From positions 1 through 39,312 of the forward strand of contig NZ_REGE01000016.1 of assembly GCF_003688935.1 (NCBI RefSeq): DNA of 39,312 bases, in the 5' to 3' direction. Position numbers and translations under genes: made by a program. The stretch is from Corynebacterium macginleyi. Its GTDB lineage: Bacteria > Actinomycetota > Actinomycetes > Mycobacteriales > Mycobacteriaceae. Positions within the stretch are counted from its first letter, which is position 1. Every line of letters begins with the position of its first letter. The notes below the pieces were generated by a model that saw only the letters and a program-made list of their open reading frames with translations, searched no databases and was not told the origin of the DNA. Positions 9,130 to 17,780 of this stretch are shown in pieces.

Positions 9130-10752
9130 TTAATTTTTTTGCAACCGGGCCATTGCTTCCAAAACCTCGGACACACCTGCGCGCTCAGCGGAATACGTTA
9201 CAGCCTGCGCCTCCTTGACCACCTCAATCGGCGCGGTCTCGAGGGCAACGACCGGGATGTGATTCAAAAATTCTTCGTCCCCTGGCTCATTGCCAAAGAC
9301 CAATGCCTCGCTCGGCTCGGCTTCCAAATCATCCAAGATGCAGTCCACGCCAGCGGCGGCCGTGGCCGAGGTTACCCTCATCGCTTCTTTGTCAAGGATC
9401 GGATTTTCGGCGTCTTCATCAATCTGGATATGCCACACCGCCTGCGGTACATCAACATCTAAATCGCAGGAGACCAAAATAAGCACCTCTGCCGCAGGGT
9501 AGATACTTTCTAGCGCCGCTTTCAACCGCGGGGTCAGGGCATCGTCTTCCCAGTTCAGCGTGCTTTGATGTGCTACCACTACGCGTGGGATAGCAGAAAA
9601 CTGGGCCTTGAGCCGGTGCGGTAAACGGGAGACGATGAGGCGCGATTGGGTAGCCGCGGCGAGCAATCCCTGCTCTACGACGGATCCTTCCCAGATATCC
9701 TTGCTACTTGCGGCAATAGACGCCTGTGCCTGCGCCACATCGGTCTTCAACTGAGCCATGACATCGGCGATCTTATCCTTGCCTTCATCCAAGCCACGGG
9801 TTGCTTCTTCTACCACAGCGTTGAGATTGGTCTTGACCCACTCCAAGGTATCCGCCGCAATGTGCTTCTTTTCGTGCTTCTCCTCACCTTCCTGCTCTGC
9901 CTTCCCTTTAGCAGAGGTCATGTGGTTGCGTACGAGTTCGACAGTGGAGACGGAAATGCGGTCTTTGAGTCCTACCAAGTCATCACGCAAACGACGCACT
10001 CGGTGCCGCTCAGTTTCTACCTCCACATCGTGTGCCTCGGCCTCTTCCAAGGTCGGCGCGGAACCACCCTTACGCGCGGGAACCCAGTATGCGCCTGCGG
10101 GCATGGGCCCAAACTCCGCTTCGTACTCCTCCCAGAGCCCTTCTAAGGCTTCCTGCATGCGGCGGCGGATTTCTGCGGTATCCGCTTCTGGATCCCCAGT
10201 AGGGTAGTAGGGTTCAAGCGCGCTAATAAAAACCGGAGTCTTGGTGCGGCCCAACTTCTTCTTGTGGCCCTTCGTCCACAGGCGCTGCGAGCCAAATATT
10301 ACCTGCGGGATAACCGGTACGCCCGCTTCACAAGCGATGCGGGAGGCGCCGATTTTCATGCTGCGGATTTCAAAACTCCGGGAAATCGTACCTTCAGAAA
10401 ACACACCGACGAGCTCGCCAGCCTGGGCAAGCTCCACGGCTTGGCACAGGGAATCTTTGCCATCGATGCGGTCTACCGGCACATGCCCCATAGCGCGCAT
10501 TAGGGCGCCCACACCTGGGGCACTAAAGATGCTGGCCTTGGCCAGAAAACGCACCAAACGCTTCTTACGATAGGGAATAAAGGCACCGAACAGAAAATCC
10601 ATATACCCGGTGTGATTACACACGAGGACGGCACCGCCGTCCGCGGGAATATTCTCCTCCCCCGACAAGCGCATCTGCAGACCTTGCGCCCAGGTAAGGC
10701 AGCGCCCCACGTGGGTTATCTGGCGGTAAAAGAAATTCGTCGCAGCGTTCAT
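9130..10752 (-). CDS. PlsC-type acyltransferase fused to a degenerate HAD-like domain
   Basis: 540 aa, more than twice the length of a plain PlsC. Residues 1-230 are a 1-acylglycerol-phosphate acyltransferase: NHTGYMD (H47...D52), FSEGT (118-122) and VPVIPQ (145-150). Expected role: acylation of lysophosphatidate at the inner membrane. Residues about 260-385 are rich in Lys, Glu and Ala and probably helical or coiled. Residues 388-540 look like a HAD IIB fold that has lost its catalysts: VVVAHQSTLNWEDD where DxDGT is expected, and GNEPGDEEFL (487-496) where GDxxND is usual, followed by the typical GV-EVLE end. AGGAG precedes the ATG, 27 nt after serS, so the two are co-transcribed. Confidence 0.85.
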   Translation of the reverse strand: MNAATNFFYRQITHVGRCLTWAQGLQMRLSGEENIPADGGAVLVCNHTGYMDFLFGAFIPYRKKRLVRFLAKASIFSAPGVGALMRAMGHVPVDRIDGKDSLCQAVELAQAGELVGVFSEGTISRSFEIRSMKIGASRIACEAGVPVIPQVIFGSQRLWTKGHKKKLGRTKTPVFISALEPYYPTGDPEADTAEIRRRMQEALEGLWEEYEAEFGPMPAGAYWVPARKGGSAPTLEEAEAHDVEVETERHRVRRLRDDLVGLKDRISVSTVELVRNHMTSAKGKAEQEGEEKHEKKHIAADTLEWVKTNLNAVVEEATRGLDEGKDKIADVMAQLKTDVAQAQASIAASSKDIWEGSVVEQGLLAAATQSRLIVSRLPHRLKAQFSAIPRVVVAHQSTLNWEDDALTPRLKAALESIYPAAEVLILVSCDLDVDVPQAVWHIQIDEDAENPILDKEAMRVTSATAAAGVDCILDDLEAEPSEALVFGNEPGDEEFLNHIPVVALETAPIEVVKEAQAVTYSAERAGVSEVLEAMARLQKN

Positions 10753-10779
10753 GGCGCTCCTTTAGTTTTGCTCCGCAGG

Positions 10780-12036
10780 CTACTGCGGTGTGAGAACATC
10801 CTTACCCACGAATGGGCGCAGTGCCTTCGGAACAATCACGGAGCCATCGGCTTGTTGGTGATTTTCTAAAATCGCCACGATCCAGCGGGTGGTTGCCAAG
10901 GTGCCGTTCAAGGTGGCTGCTACTTGTGTCTTTCCGTTCTCATCGCGGTAACGGATGGACAAACGGCGCGCCTGGAAGGTAGTGCAGTTGGAGGTGGAGG
11001 TCAGCTCGCGGTACCTACCCTGGGTTGGCACCCACGCCTCGTTATCAAATTTGCGGGCTGCCGAAGAGCCCAAGTCACCGCCGGCGATGTCGATGGTACG
11101 GTACGGCAATTCCATCGCAGCCAGCATCTCCTTTTCCATATCGAGGAGTTTGCGGTGCATATCCTCGGCGTCTTCCGGCTTGCAGTAGACAAACATTTCC
11201 AGCTTGTCGAATTGGTGCACGCGCAGGATGCCACGGGTGTCCCTACCGTGAGAACCGGCCTCCCGGCGGAAACAGGAGGACCAACCGGCGTACTGCAAGG
11301 GGCCATTGGACAGATCGATGATTTCATCCTTATGGTAGCCGGCAAGCGCAACTTCGGAGGTGCCCACGAGGTAGTGATCATCGGCCGGGAGGTAGTAAAC
11401 CTCATCGGAGTGCTGGCCCAAAAAGCCTGTACCGGACATGATCTCTGGGCGCACCAAAACGGGAGGAATCATCAACTGGAAACCGGCTTCCCGTGCTTTC
11501 TGCGCCGCCAGCATGAGCATGCCCAGCTGTAGGAATGCACCATCGCCGGTGAGGTAGTAAAAGCGGGCACCGCTGACTTTCGCACCGCGCTTGACGTCAA
11601 TTAATCCCAGGGACTCGCCGAGTTCAAGGTGGTCCTTGGGTTCGAAATCAAAGTGCGGGATCTCGCCTATTTCTTCCACGAGAACAAAGTCGTCTTCCCC
11701 GCCGGCAGGGGCCCCTTCAACGACGTTATCGATCTTGTACTGCAGCTCTTCCACCGTGGCCTCAGCGGCGGATCGAACCTCTTCCGCCTCCTTCACCTTG
11801 GCCTTGAGTTCTTCTGCACCTTCCAGCAACGCCGGACGCTCTTCTGGGGAGGCCTGACCAATCTGCTTGCCCAGGGATTTCTGCTGGGAACGTACCTCAT
11901 CAGCTTTCTGGATGGCAAGGCGACGCTTCTCATCGGCAGCAAGGAGCTGATCCACGAGCGAGGGGTCTTCCCCACGGGTGACCTGAGAGGCGCGGACAAC
12001 GTCTGGGTTTTCACGAAGTAGCTTGAGATCAATCAC
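10780..12036 (-). CDS. serS: Seryl-tRNA synthetase
   Basis: Class II aminoacyl-tRNA synthetase charging tRNA-Ser. The 418-aa frame has the N-terminal helical arm (about 30-105, Lys/Glu-rich), motif 2 around [14 protein letters not shown] and motif 3 around [18 protein letters not shown]. The start is GTG at 12036. No ribosome binding site is visible; instead TAGAAT lies 7 nt before the GTG, which fits a leaderless mRNA. Divergent from the GntR gene. Confidence 0.96.
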   Translation of the reverse strand: MIDLKLLRENPDVVRASQVTRGEDPSLVDQLLAADEKRRLAIQKADEVRSQQKSLGKQIGQASPEERPALLEGAEELKAKVKEAEEVRSAAEATVEELQYKIDNVVEGAPAGGEDDFVLVEEIGEIPHFDFEPKDHLELGESLGLIDVKRGAKVSGARFYYLTGDGAFLQLGMLMLAAQKAREAGFQLMIPPVLVRPEIMSGTGFLGQHSDEVYYLPADDHYLVGTSEVALAGYHKDEIIDLSNGPLQYAGWSSCFRREAGSHGRDTRGILRVHQFDKLEMFVYCKPEDAEDMHRKLLDMEKEMLAAMELPYRTIDIAGGDLGSSAARKFDNEAWVPTQGRYRELTSTSNCTTFQARRLSIRYRDENGKTQVAATLNGTLATTRWIVAILENHQQADGSVIVPKALRPFVGKDVLTPQ

Positions 12037-12043
12037 AGAACTG

Positions 12044-12095
12044 ATTCTAGCGCACTGCCATTGCCTTGCGGTGGTAATAACCAGAGAATTACTAT
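12044..12095. promoter_or_regulatory. Divergent leaderless promoters for serS and the GntR gene
   Basis: The 65-nt gap between the two start codons holds TAGAAT on the minus strand (12044-12049), 7 nt before the serS GTG, and TACTAT on the plus strand (12090-12095), 6 nt before the regulator ATG. Neither gene has a Shine-Dalgarno sequence. Both -10 boxes fit TANNNT, so transcription should start at or next to each start codon. Confidence 0.55.
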
Positions 12096-12101
12096 GAAAT
12101 T

Positions 12102-12851
12102 ATGCCCTACCTAGATTTACCGGCCCGCGCAATCAGCGAGGGCCCCACCCCTAAGCATGCCCAATTGCACGATATTCTGGAGGAATTATGTAATACCACA
12201 TTGAGCCCCGGTGATATCCTTCCCGGTGAGAGGATCCTGGAGGAAACTTATGGCGTCTCCCGTATCACGGTACGCCGGGCCATCGGGGATCTCGTAGCCG
12301 CCGGTAAATTGCGCCGCGTGCGCGGTAAGGGAACCTTCGTCGCCCCCAATCCCTTGGTTTCGCGCCTGCACTTAGCTTCTTTTTCTGATGAAATGAACGC
12401 CCAGGATGTGGTGGCTTCTTCCAAGATTCTCCGCAGCGGCCGTGGTAGCGCACCGGATGCGGCCGCCAACTTCTTTGGTACCCCTGCCACCGAGGAGCAG
12501 ATTCATTTGCGCCGACTGCGCTTGGGCGATGGCGAACCCTACTCAATCGACGACGGCTGGTACAACTCCACTTTTGCACCAAGCCTGCTGGAAAATGACA
12601 CCTATAATTCGGTGTACTCGATTTTGGATAAAACGTTCGGCGTACCTATCACGGACGCGGACCAGACCGTATCCGCCATTGCCGCCGATGAGGAAATTGC
12701 CCTGCTTCTCGATGTCCCCGTAGGTTGCCCTCTGCTGCACATCGTGCGCTGTTCCCGCTCCGGTGACAAGCCCGTGGAATGGTGTTCCTCGGTCTACCGC
12801 ACCGATAGATACCACCTGAGCACCCGCGTTTCCCGGGATACCTCAATCTAG
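12102..12851 (+). CDS. GntR-family regulator, HutC/UTRA subfamily
   Basis: 249-aa transcription factor. The N-terminal winged helix-turn-helix occupies about residues 15-85 (PKHAQLHDILEEL, LPGERILEETYGVSRITVRR, GKGTFVAP). A UTRA ligand-binding domain follows, ending with CPLLHIVRCSRSGDKPVEW and a Val-Tyr-Arg segment typical of the subfamily. The effector cannot be read from sequence. No ribosome binding site; the -10-like TACTAT suggests a leaderless transcript. The downstream septum-like gene follows after 24 nt and may be co-transcribed. Confidence 0.9.
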   Translation: MPYLDLPARAISEGPTPKHAQLHDILEELCNTTLSPGDILPGERILEETYGVSRITVRRAIGDLVAAGKLRRVRGKGTFVAPNPLVSRLHLASFSDEMNAQDVVASSKILRSGRGSAPDAAANFFGTPATEEQIHLRRLRLGDGEPYSIDDGWYNSTFAPSLLENDTYNSVYSILDKTFGVPITDADQTVSAIAADEEIALLLDVPVGCPLLHIVRCSRSGDKPVEWCSSVYRTDRYHLSTRVSRDTSI

Positions 12852-12875
12852 AAAAGACCCTGCTTAAAAGGTAGG

Positions 12876-13928
12876 ATGGTGGGCCTTATGAAGAAATCAC
12901 CTGCCTGGCGTTCCGCTGTGGCCGTCCAGACTGCCTTGATCTCAGCAATCGCGGCGGCCGTTTTCATGGGTATCTACGGCATTGTTAGCAACCACGAATC
13001 TCCCGGAGGCGATAATACGGCCGCTTCCGAGCGGTCCACTAAGGGTAGCGCGGGTGGCGCGAGATCCTCTGATGCGAAGACGGAGCCTTTTACCTCCGCT
13101 TCCGCTAGATCCTGCGTGACGTGGGATATCAACGAGGATGGCTCTGCTGCTTCCTTCAAGGAAGTGGAATGCTCGGAACAGCACCGCTTTGAGGTCTCCG
13201 CCGTGGAGAACCTCAGCGTCTACCCCACCAGTGAATTCGGCCCGGATGCCTCGCGGCCCACGCTTATCCGCCAACACCAGCTGCGCGATGAGCTCTGCGA
13301 ATCCGCCACGGTGAGCTACCTGCACAGCAAGTGGGATCCGCACGGCAAATACGATATTGCCTCCATTCTCCCGCCGGAATCTGCGTGGAAGAAAGGTGAC
13401 CGCACCTTGCTGTGTGGACTACAAACCACCGATGATCACGGCGTGCCACAATTGACCACCGGCAATGTCGAGGCTTCCGAGCAGGCCAATCTGGCTAAGC
13501 CGGGCGAATGCTTGGCCATCGATGATCACCAGGTACCGCACGTCGTCGACTGCGGCCAACCGCACCAGCTAGAGACGGTATCCGTCATCGATCTGGGCAA
13601 AAAGTTCCAGAACGCTTACCCAGATGGCAACGAGATGGATAAATTCCTCTCGGATTCCTGCACTGCTGCAGCTGAAGACTATCTGGGTGGGGAAGAGCAA
13701 CTCTATCAATCCACGCTGCAGCCGTTCTGGGGCACCGTGTCTGAAGAGTCGTGGAATGGCGGCACCAAGTCTGTGAATTGCTCGATCGTCCACGCCCGCG
13801 ATGATGGCGGCTTTTCCTCAGTCACCGGCACCGCCACCGGCGGCCGCCAGGCACTATCCATCGATGGCAACCCACCGAAGGAACGCCCCGCGCGCAACCC
13901 GATTCGCGATAAAAGGTCGACACCGTAA
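12876..13928 (+). CDS. Septum-formation-like membrane-anchored protein
   Basis: 350 aa with one transmembrane anchor at about residues 14-36, a Ser/Gly-rich linker and a large extracellular part. Two similar halves are visible, each with Cys and a short CxxxHxxE-type context (VECSEQHRFEV and VDCGQPHQLETV), matching my recollection of the Septum_form domain of actinobacteria. Cys residues probably pair outside the cell. AAAGGTAGG lies close before the ATG at 12876; MKK at 12888 is an alternative start. The stop codon directly abuts the next ATG. Confidence 0.8.
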   Translation: MVGLMKKSPAWRSAVAVQTALISAIAAAVFMGIYGIVSNHESPGGDNTAASERSTKGSAGGARSSDAKTEPFTSASARSCVTWDINEDGSAASFKEVECSEQHRFEVSAVENLSVYPTSEFGPDASRPTLIRQHQLRDELCESATVSYLHSKWDPHGKYDIASILPPESAWKKGDRTLLCGLQTTDDHGVPQLTTGNVEASEQANLAKPGECLAIDDHQVPHVVDCGQPHQLETVSVIDLGKKFQNAYPDGNEMDKFLSDSCTAAAEDYLGGEEQLYQSTLQPFWGTVSEESWNGGTKSVNCSIVHARDDGGFSSVTGTATGGRQALSIDGNPPKERPARNPIRDKRSTP

Positions 13929-14276
13929 ATGTATTCCGTATCGGAAGAGCGCTTCGAGGAGATGGTCAACGACGCCCTCGATCAGGTGCCCGATCAATTC
14001 GTGCGCAAGATGCGCAACCTGGTGATCATGGTGGAAGAGGAAAACCCCGATGTTCCCACTATGCTGGGGCTCTATGAGGGCGTCGCTTTGCCCCACCGCA
14101 CCTTCGACCACACCGGGTACTTGCCCGATGCCATCTTTATTTACCGCCGTGCGCTACAACGCTGGAGCACGTCGGAGGAAGATTTGGCTGAGCAGGTCAA
14201 GGTCACGGTCTTCCACGAGCTAGGCCATTACTTTGGTTTGGAAGAACATGAACTGCACGAGTTGGGCTGGGGCTAA
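13929..14276 (+). CDS. Metallopeptidase-like protein of the minizincin (PF06262) type
   Basis: 115-aa protein with the zinc-protease motif VFHELGHYFGLEE (HExxH) near its C-terminus. N-terminal FEEMVNDALDQVP and PDAIFIYRR are conserved features of this small actinobacterial family, whose substrate is not established. Its ATG follows the preceding TAA without any gap, so it depends on coupled translation. The stop overlaps that of the convergent phosphatase gene by 4 nt. Confidence 0.88.
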   Translation: MYSVSEERFEEMVNDALDQVPDQFVRKMRNLVIMVEEENPDVPTMLGLYEGVALPHRTFDHTGYLPDAIFIYRRALQRWSTSEEDLAEQVKVTVFHELGHYFGLEEHELHELGWG

Positions 14277-14926
14277 AGCGCAATATCGGCCCAGCGGGTG
14301 AGGGTCCACGCTCCGAACTCCTTACCGCGTGGCTCCATCACGGTAAAACGGCAATTGGGCATATAGCTGGTATAGGCAAAGTTCGCGTCCACGCCCGTGG
14401 CGTGCTTGGTTACCACCCGGATGGCTGCGCCGTGGCTGACGAGGATGACATCGCGGTCATCGGCAAGCTGCGCCGCCATCTCTTCCAACGCGGGCTGGAA
14501 ACGCGAGAGCACGTCTTGAAGCCGCTCGCCGCCTTCCATGGCAGCCTGGCTATCGCCATTACACCAGCCGCGCATGGCCGAATCGTGGCTGCGGTGGGCG
14601 GCCTCGCTGGCATCGAGCTCCCAATCACCGGCGAAAATCTCCTGCACATTCAAGATGACATCGATGGGGATAGAAAAGCGCGGCAGGTGCCGCTCCTGTT
14701 CAAAAGCGCGCGCAGCCAAGGTCGCGGTTTGCTGCGCCCGCAGTGCAATCGAGCATTTGAATTCGACCTCCCGATCGCCCACGAAGTCTGCTAATTCCCG
14801 GCCTACCTCCGTGGCCTGGTTACGCCCAAGATCCGTAAGCTCCGCCCCCGGCGGCCGCGTATCAAGCAGCCGGGAGACGTTGGAATGGGTTTGGCCATGG
14901 CGCAGCAGGACGATTCTTCCAGTCAT
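14273..14926 (-). CDS. Histidine phosphatase (phosphoglycerate-mutase-like)
   Basis: 217-aa member of histidine phosphatase clade 1. The phosphohistidine motif is LLRHGQTHSN (H10) and the second catalytic His is in VSHGAAIRV. Members next to pheA in corynebacteria are usually annotated gpmB or gpm2, but the substrate here is unknown; a phosphoglycerate-mutase role is not shown. It begins 9 nt after the pheA stop. No ribosome binding site is visible, and TAATCT, overlapping the pheA TAA, lies 6 nt before the ATG, so it may also make a leaderless transcript. Confidence 0.88.
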   Translation of the reverse strand: MTGRIVLLRHGQTHSNVSRLLDTRPPGAELTDLGRNQATEVGRELADFVGDREVEFKCSIALRAQQTATLAARAFEQERHLPRFSIPIDVILNVQEIFAGDWELDASEAAHRSHDSAMRGWCNGDSQAAMEGGERLQDVLSRFQPALEEMAAQLADDRDVILVSHGAAIRVVTKHATGVDANFAYTSYMPNCRFTVMEPRGKEFGAWTLTRWADIAL

Positions 14927-14935
14927 GCGTCCAGA

Positions 14936-15844
14936 TTATTGACCCATTCGCGCCCTCGCCACCCAGGCATCCGCTTCTGCCAGGTCCCGCGGCGGGTGAC
15001 CGGCGGCCGTCGTGGTAGGCCACGAGCCCAAAAAACACAGTTCCTCCGCCCGCAGCCACACCGCACGCAGAGCTTCAGCAACGGGCTGATCATCGATGTG
15101 CCCAATCAAGTCCACGTAGAAGCGGTAGTTGCCAAAGGTCTGGCGCGTCGGCCGCGACTCAATCCGGGAGAGATCCACCCCGCGGTGGGCAAAGTCTTGC
15201 AGGGCCCCTACCAGGGTTCCCGGCTGGTTAGGCAGGGTGAAAATAACGCTGGTGCGATCCTGGCCGGTGCGCGGAGTCGGTCGGCCCGGCAGGCCCACCA
15301 GGACGAAGCGCGTGGCCGCGCCCTGCACATCGGCCACACCGCGTGCCGTAGTTTCCAGGCCGAAGATTTCTGCCGCCCGCGCTGGCGCCGCCGCCGCATC
15401 GACCTCGCCGCGCGCTACAGCCCGAGCCGCCGCCGCATTGGAGCTTGCAGGCACGAATTCAACGCCCGGCGCGTTCTGTGCCACCCAGCCGCGGATCTGC
15501 TGGAAGGCCACCGGGTGCGTGCTTAGGCGCTTAATGTTGTCCGTTCCCGGCCGAGTCATGATGCTGAAAGTAACGGGTACATCTACCTCGCGGTAAATCT
15601 GTACGGGATCGCCTTCTACCAGCGCGTCAAAGGTCGTCGTTACCGCTCCGTCCACGGAATTTTCAATGGCAACGCAGGCATAATCAGCCTGCCTGGCGCG
15701 AACGGCCCCCACCGCCGCTGATGGCGAATCCACCGGGAGGGTCTCCACGGTCTTCCCGCGTGCTTCCCACTCGGCGGCGAATTTGTGCACGGCCGCCTCC
15801 GTAAACGTTCCAGCGGGGCCTAAAAAAGCGATGGTGGTAGTCAT
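14936..15844 (-). CDS. pheA: Prephenate dehydratase
   Basis: Converts prephenate to phenylpyruvate in phenylalanine synthesis. 302 aa from the ATG at 15844, which has AAGG 8 nt upstream; a GTG at 15853 lacks spacing. The N-terminus carries FLGPAGTFTEAA, the catalytic-site segment AATRFVLVG is present, and the C-terminal ACT domain holds NQPGTLVGALQDF and IESRP, the phenylalanine-binding signature. Feedback inhibition by Phe is therefore expected. No chorismate mutase domain is attached, as usual in actinobacteria. Confidence 0.96.
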   Translation of the reverse strand: MTTTIAFLGPAGTFTEAAVHKFAAEWEARGKTVETLPVDSPSAAVGAVRARQADYACVAIENSVDGAVTTTFDALVEGDPVQIYREVDVPVTFSIMTRPGTDNIKRLSTHPVAFQQIRGWVAQNAPGVEFVPASSNAAAARAVARGEVDAAAAPARAAEIFGLETTARGVADVQGAATRFVLVGLPGRPTPRTGQDRTSVIFTLPNQPGTLVGALQDFAHRGVDLSRIESRPTRQTFGNYRFYVDLIGHIDDQPVAEALRAVWLRAEELCFLGSWPTTTAAGHPPRDLAEADAWVARARMGQ

Positions 15845-15877
15845 GCCCGTCACCTTAGCCCACTAGACTGGTGCGCC

Positions 15878-17014
15878 GTGGACTTTTCCATAGAACGACT
15901 CCGCGCGAATGTGCAGAACATGAGCCCCGCAGCGCATGGTTTTACCTACCTAGATCTACGGCGCGCGCCTGCCCGCACGGGCCGGCTGCACGGGTGGGTT
16001 CTTTCCGCCAAGGACTTAAACGATGTCGCGGGCATGCCCACCACTTTAGGCAATGCCAAGCGCACGTATTATCCCACGGTCAGCGATCCGTTCATCGCGG
16101 ATGTGGAAAAGCAGGGCGCCACGTTCATCGGCAAGTCTTCCACCCCGGAGTTGGGCTTGCGCATCGATACCGAACCGGTGGATCTTCCCCACCCCGATAA
16201 TCCCCTTTATCCAGGACGCACCCCGGGCGGATCTTCTGGTGGTGCGGCCGTCCAAGTAGCCCGGGGTCTCGTGCGCGCGGCGCAGGCCAGCGATGGCGGC
16301 GGTTCCATTCGCGTCCCCGCAGCGGCCTGCGGGGTCGTGGGCTTTAAGCCTGCAGGCAGCAACCTTGTCGCGGAGGGTTTCATTACCCGCACGGTGGCCG
16401 ATAATGCCTTTCTGCACGGCCACCGCATGATCACCCCGCGTGCGCGCATCGGGCTGTTATTGCAGCCCCTTTTTGCCGCGACCCAAGTGCAAGCCCACCA
16501 CCTGCGGGCGGCGCGCGAGGCTGCGGATCGCCTGCGCGCCACGGGATTCGAGGTCATCGCCATTGCGCCGTATCCCCAAGAGAGGGCCACGTTTGCGCAC
16601 TTTCGAAAGATCTTCACCTCCCGTTTTGCGGCTCTGCCGCAGGCAGAAGACTACGCGGCTTGGGTGGCCCAGCAAGGTGCCACCGTTTCTGCGTGCGAGC
16701 TAAACGCGGCGCAGCGCCATGTCCGCGACCTTCCGAAGCTCTTGGCACAGCAGTGGCAGGTCAACGCTATCGTCACGCCCATGCTTACGGCGGATCCGCC
16801 ACTGCGGGGTTATTTCATGTCACTTCCGCACGACGCAAACTTCGCCGCCCAAACGCGTTGGTCCCCGTGGGCCTCGCTGTTTAACATGGCACAATTGCCG
16901 GCCATCTCCGTTCCGTGGGCGATTCCGGCGCACCCGCCCGTCGGTGTGCATCTAGGAGGCATTACGCTTTCCGATGCCCAACTTTTAGGCCTCGCTCACA
17001 TCCTGCACCCATGA
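15878..17014 (+). CDS. Amidase-signature family enzyme
   Basis: 378-aa hydrolase of the amidase signature family. The Ser-cisSer-Lys triad is visible: K45 in SAKDLNDV, cis-Ser in GGSSGGAA (119-122) and the nucleophile S143 in DGGGSIRVPA. The substrate amide is unknown. It is shorter than the usual 450-500 residues, mainly in the C-terminal half. The start is GTG; no ribosome binding site is seen and TAGACT (15864-15869) lies 8 nt upstream, consistent with a leaderless mRNA. The last codon overlaps the next start in ATGA. Confidence 0.88.
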   Translation: MDFSIERLRANVQNMSPAAHGFTYLDLRRAPARTGRLHGWVLSAKDLNDVAGMPTTLGNAKRTYYPTVSDPFIADVEKQGATFIGKSSTPELGLRIDTEPVDLPHPDNPLYPGRTPGGSSGGAAVQVARGLVRAAQASDGGGSIRVPAAACGVVGFKPAGSNLVAEGFITRTVADNAFLHGHRMITPRARIGLLLQPLFAATQVQAHHLRAAREAADRLRATGFEVIAIAPYPQERATFAHFRKIFTSRFAALPQAEDYAAWVAQQGATVSACELNAAQRHVRDLPKLLAQQWQVNAIVTPMLTADPPLRGYFMSLPHDANFAAQTRWSPWASLFNMAQLPAISVPWAIPAHPPVGVHLGGITLSDAQLLGLAHILHP

Positions 17015-17721
17015 CAAAGAATCTACGCGCCGAGCTGCTCATCGTCCTGACCCTGACCTTTGGTCTTTCCGGGGTCCGGGCGGTGCTGCGCCTGATTAAT
17101 TCGCTGGCGGCTCCGCAGCCGCTCCATGAACAATCCGTCACGCTCAACGCCAGCCAATCCAGCTTGGCGTGGGTGGATTTGGGCCTGCAATTGTGTTCGG
17201 CGGCGGTCCTTTGTGCCTATGGTGCGCTAGCACTTTTCCTGCTGGCGAAAGACCACATTAAGCCCGCCGCCTACCGCGCCTGCGATTGGTTGCACGGCGC
17301 GGGGCTCGCCGCACTCATTGGCATCCCGGGTCTAGTTTTATACGCCATCGCGGTACAAATTGGCTGGAGCAAAGAGGTCATTCCCGGCGACTTCGACAAT
17401 GCGTGGTTAGAGATTCCAGTGTCCCTCATCAAGGCCGCCGCCAATGCCTTTGCGGAAGAAACCGTGGTGGTCATGTGGCTGATGACCAGGCTGCGCCAGG
17501 CGCGCTGGTCGCTGCCGGCCGCCTTGGCGGCAAGCTCAATACTGCGCGGTTCATATCACCTGTACCAGGGGGTATCGGCTGGCTTTGGCAATATCATCAT
17601 GGGCGCAATCTACGGCTACTACTATCACCGCACCGGCCGGGTGTGGCCGCTTGTCATCGCGCACTTTCTTATCGATGCCATCGCTTTCCTCGGCTATTCC
17701 TTCGGCCTTTCCGTGGTTTAA
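17011..17721 (+). CDS. CPBP-family intramembrane protease-like protein
   Basis: 236-aa polytopic membrane protein. The CPBP (CAAX protease/bacteriocin-processing) motifs are present but imperfect: motif 1 is AEETVVV (E149, E150) with V154 where the family usually has Arg, motif 2 has H183 in LRGSYH, and motif 3 is IAHFLID (H218, D222). Activity is therefore uncertain. The start at 17011 overlaps the amidase stop in ATGA, implying translational coupling. A longer upstream frame exists but lies within the amidase gene. Confidence 0.82.
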   Translation: MTKNLRAELLIVLTLTFGLSGVRAVLRLINSLAAPQPLHEQSVTLNASQSSLAWVDLGLQLCSAAVLCAYGALALFLLAKDHIKPAAYRACDWLHGAGLAALIGIPGLVLYAIAVQIGWSKEVIPGDFDNAWLEIPVSLIKAAANAFAEETVVVMWLMTRLRQARWSLPAALAASSILRGSYHLYQGVSAGFGNIIMGAIYGYYYHRTGRVWPLVIAHFLIDAIAFLGYSFGLSVV

Positions 17722-17780
17722 TAATGGCCTACTCGCGGAGAAAGCGGGGGAATGGCCCGGCGCCTTGTAAGGTATAGCAC

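Noticed and set aside
14885..15526. Plus-strand frame opposite pheA
   Set aside because: Arg/Pro/Ala-rich composition typical of antisense frames in GC-rich genes; pheA is clear.
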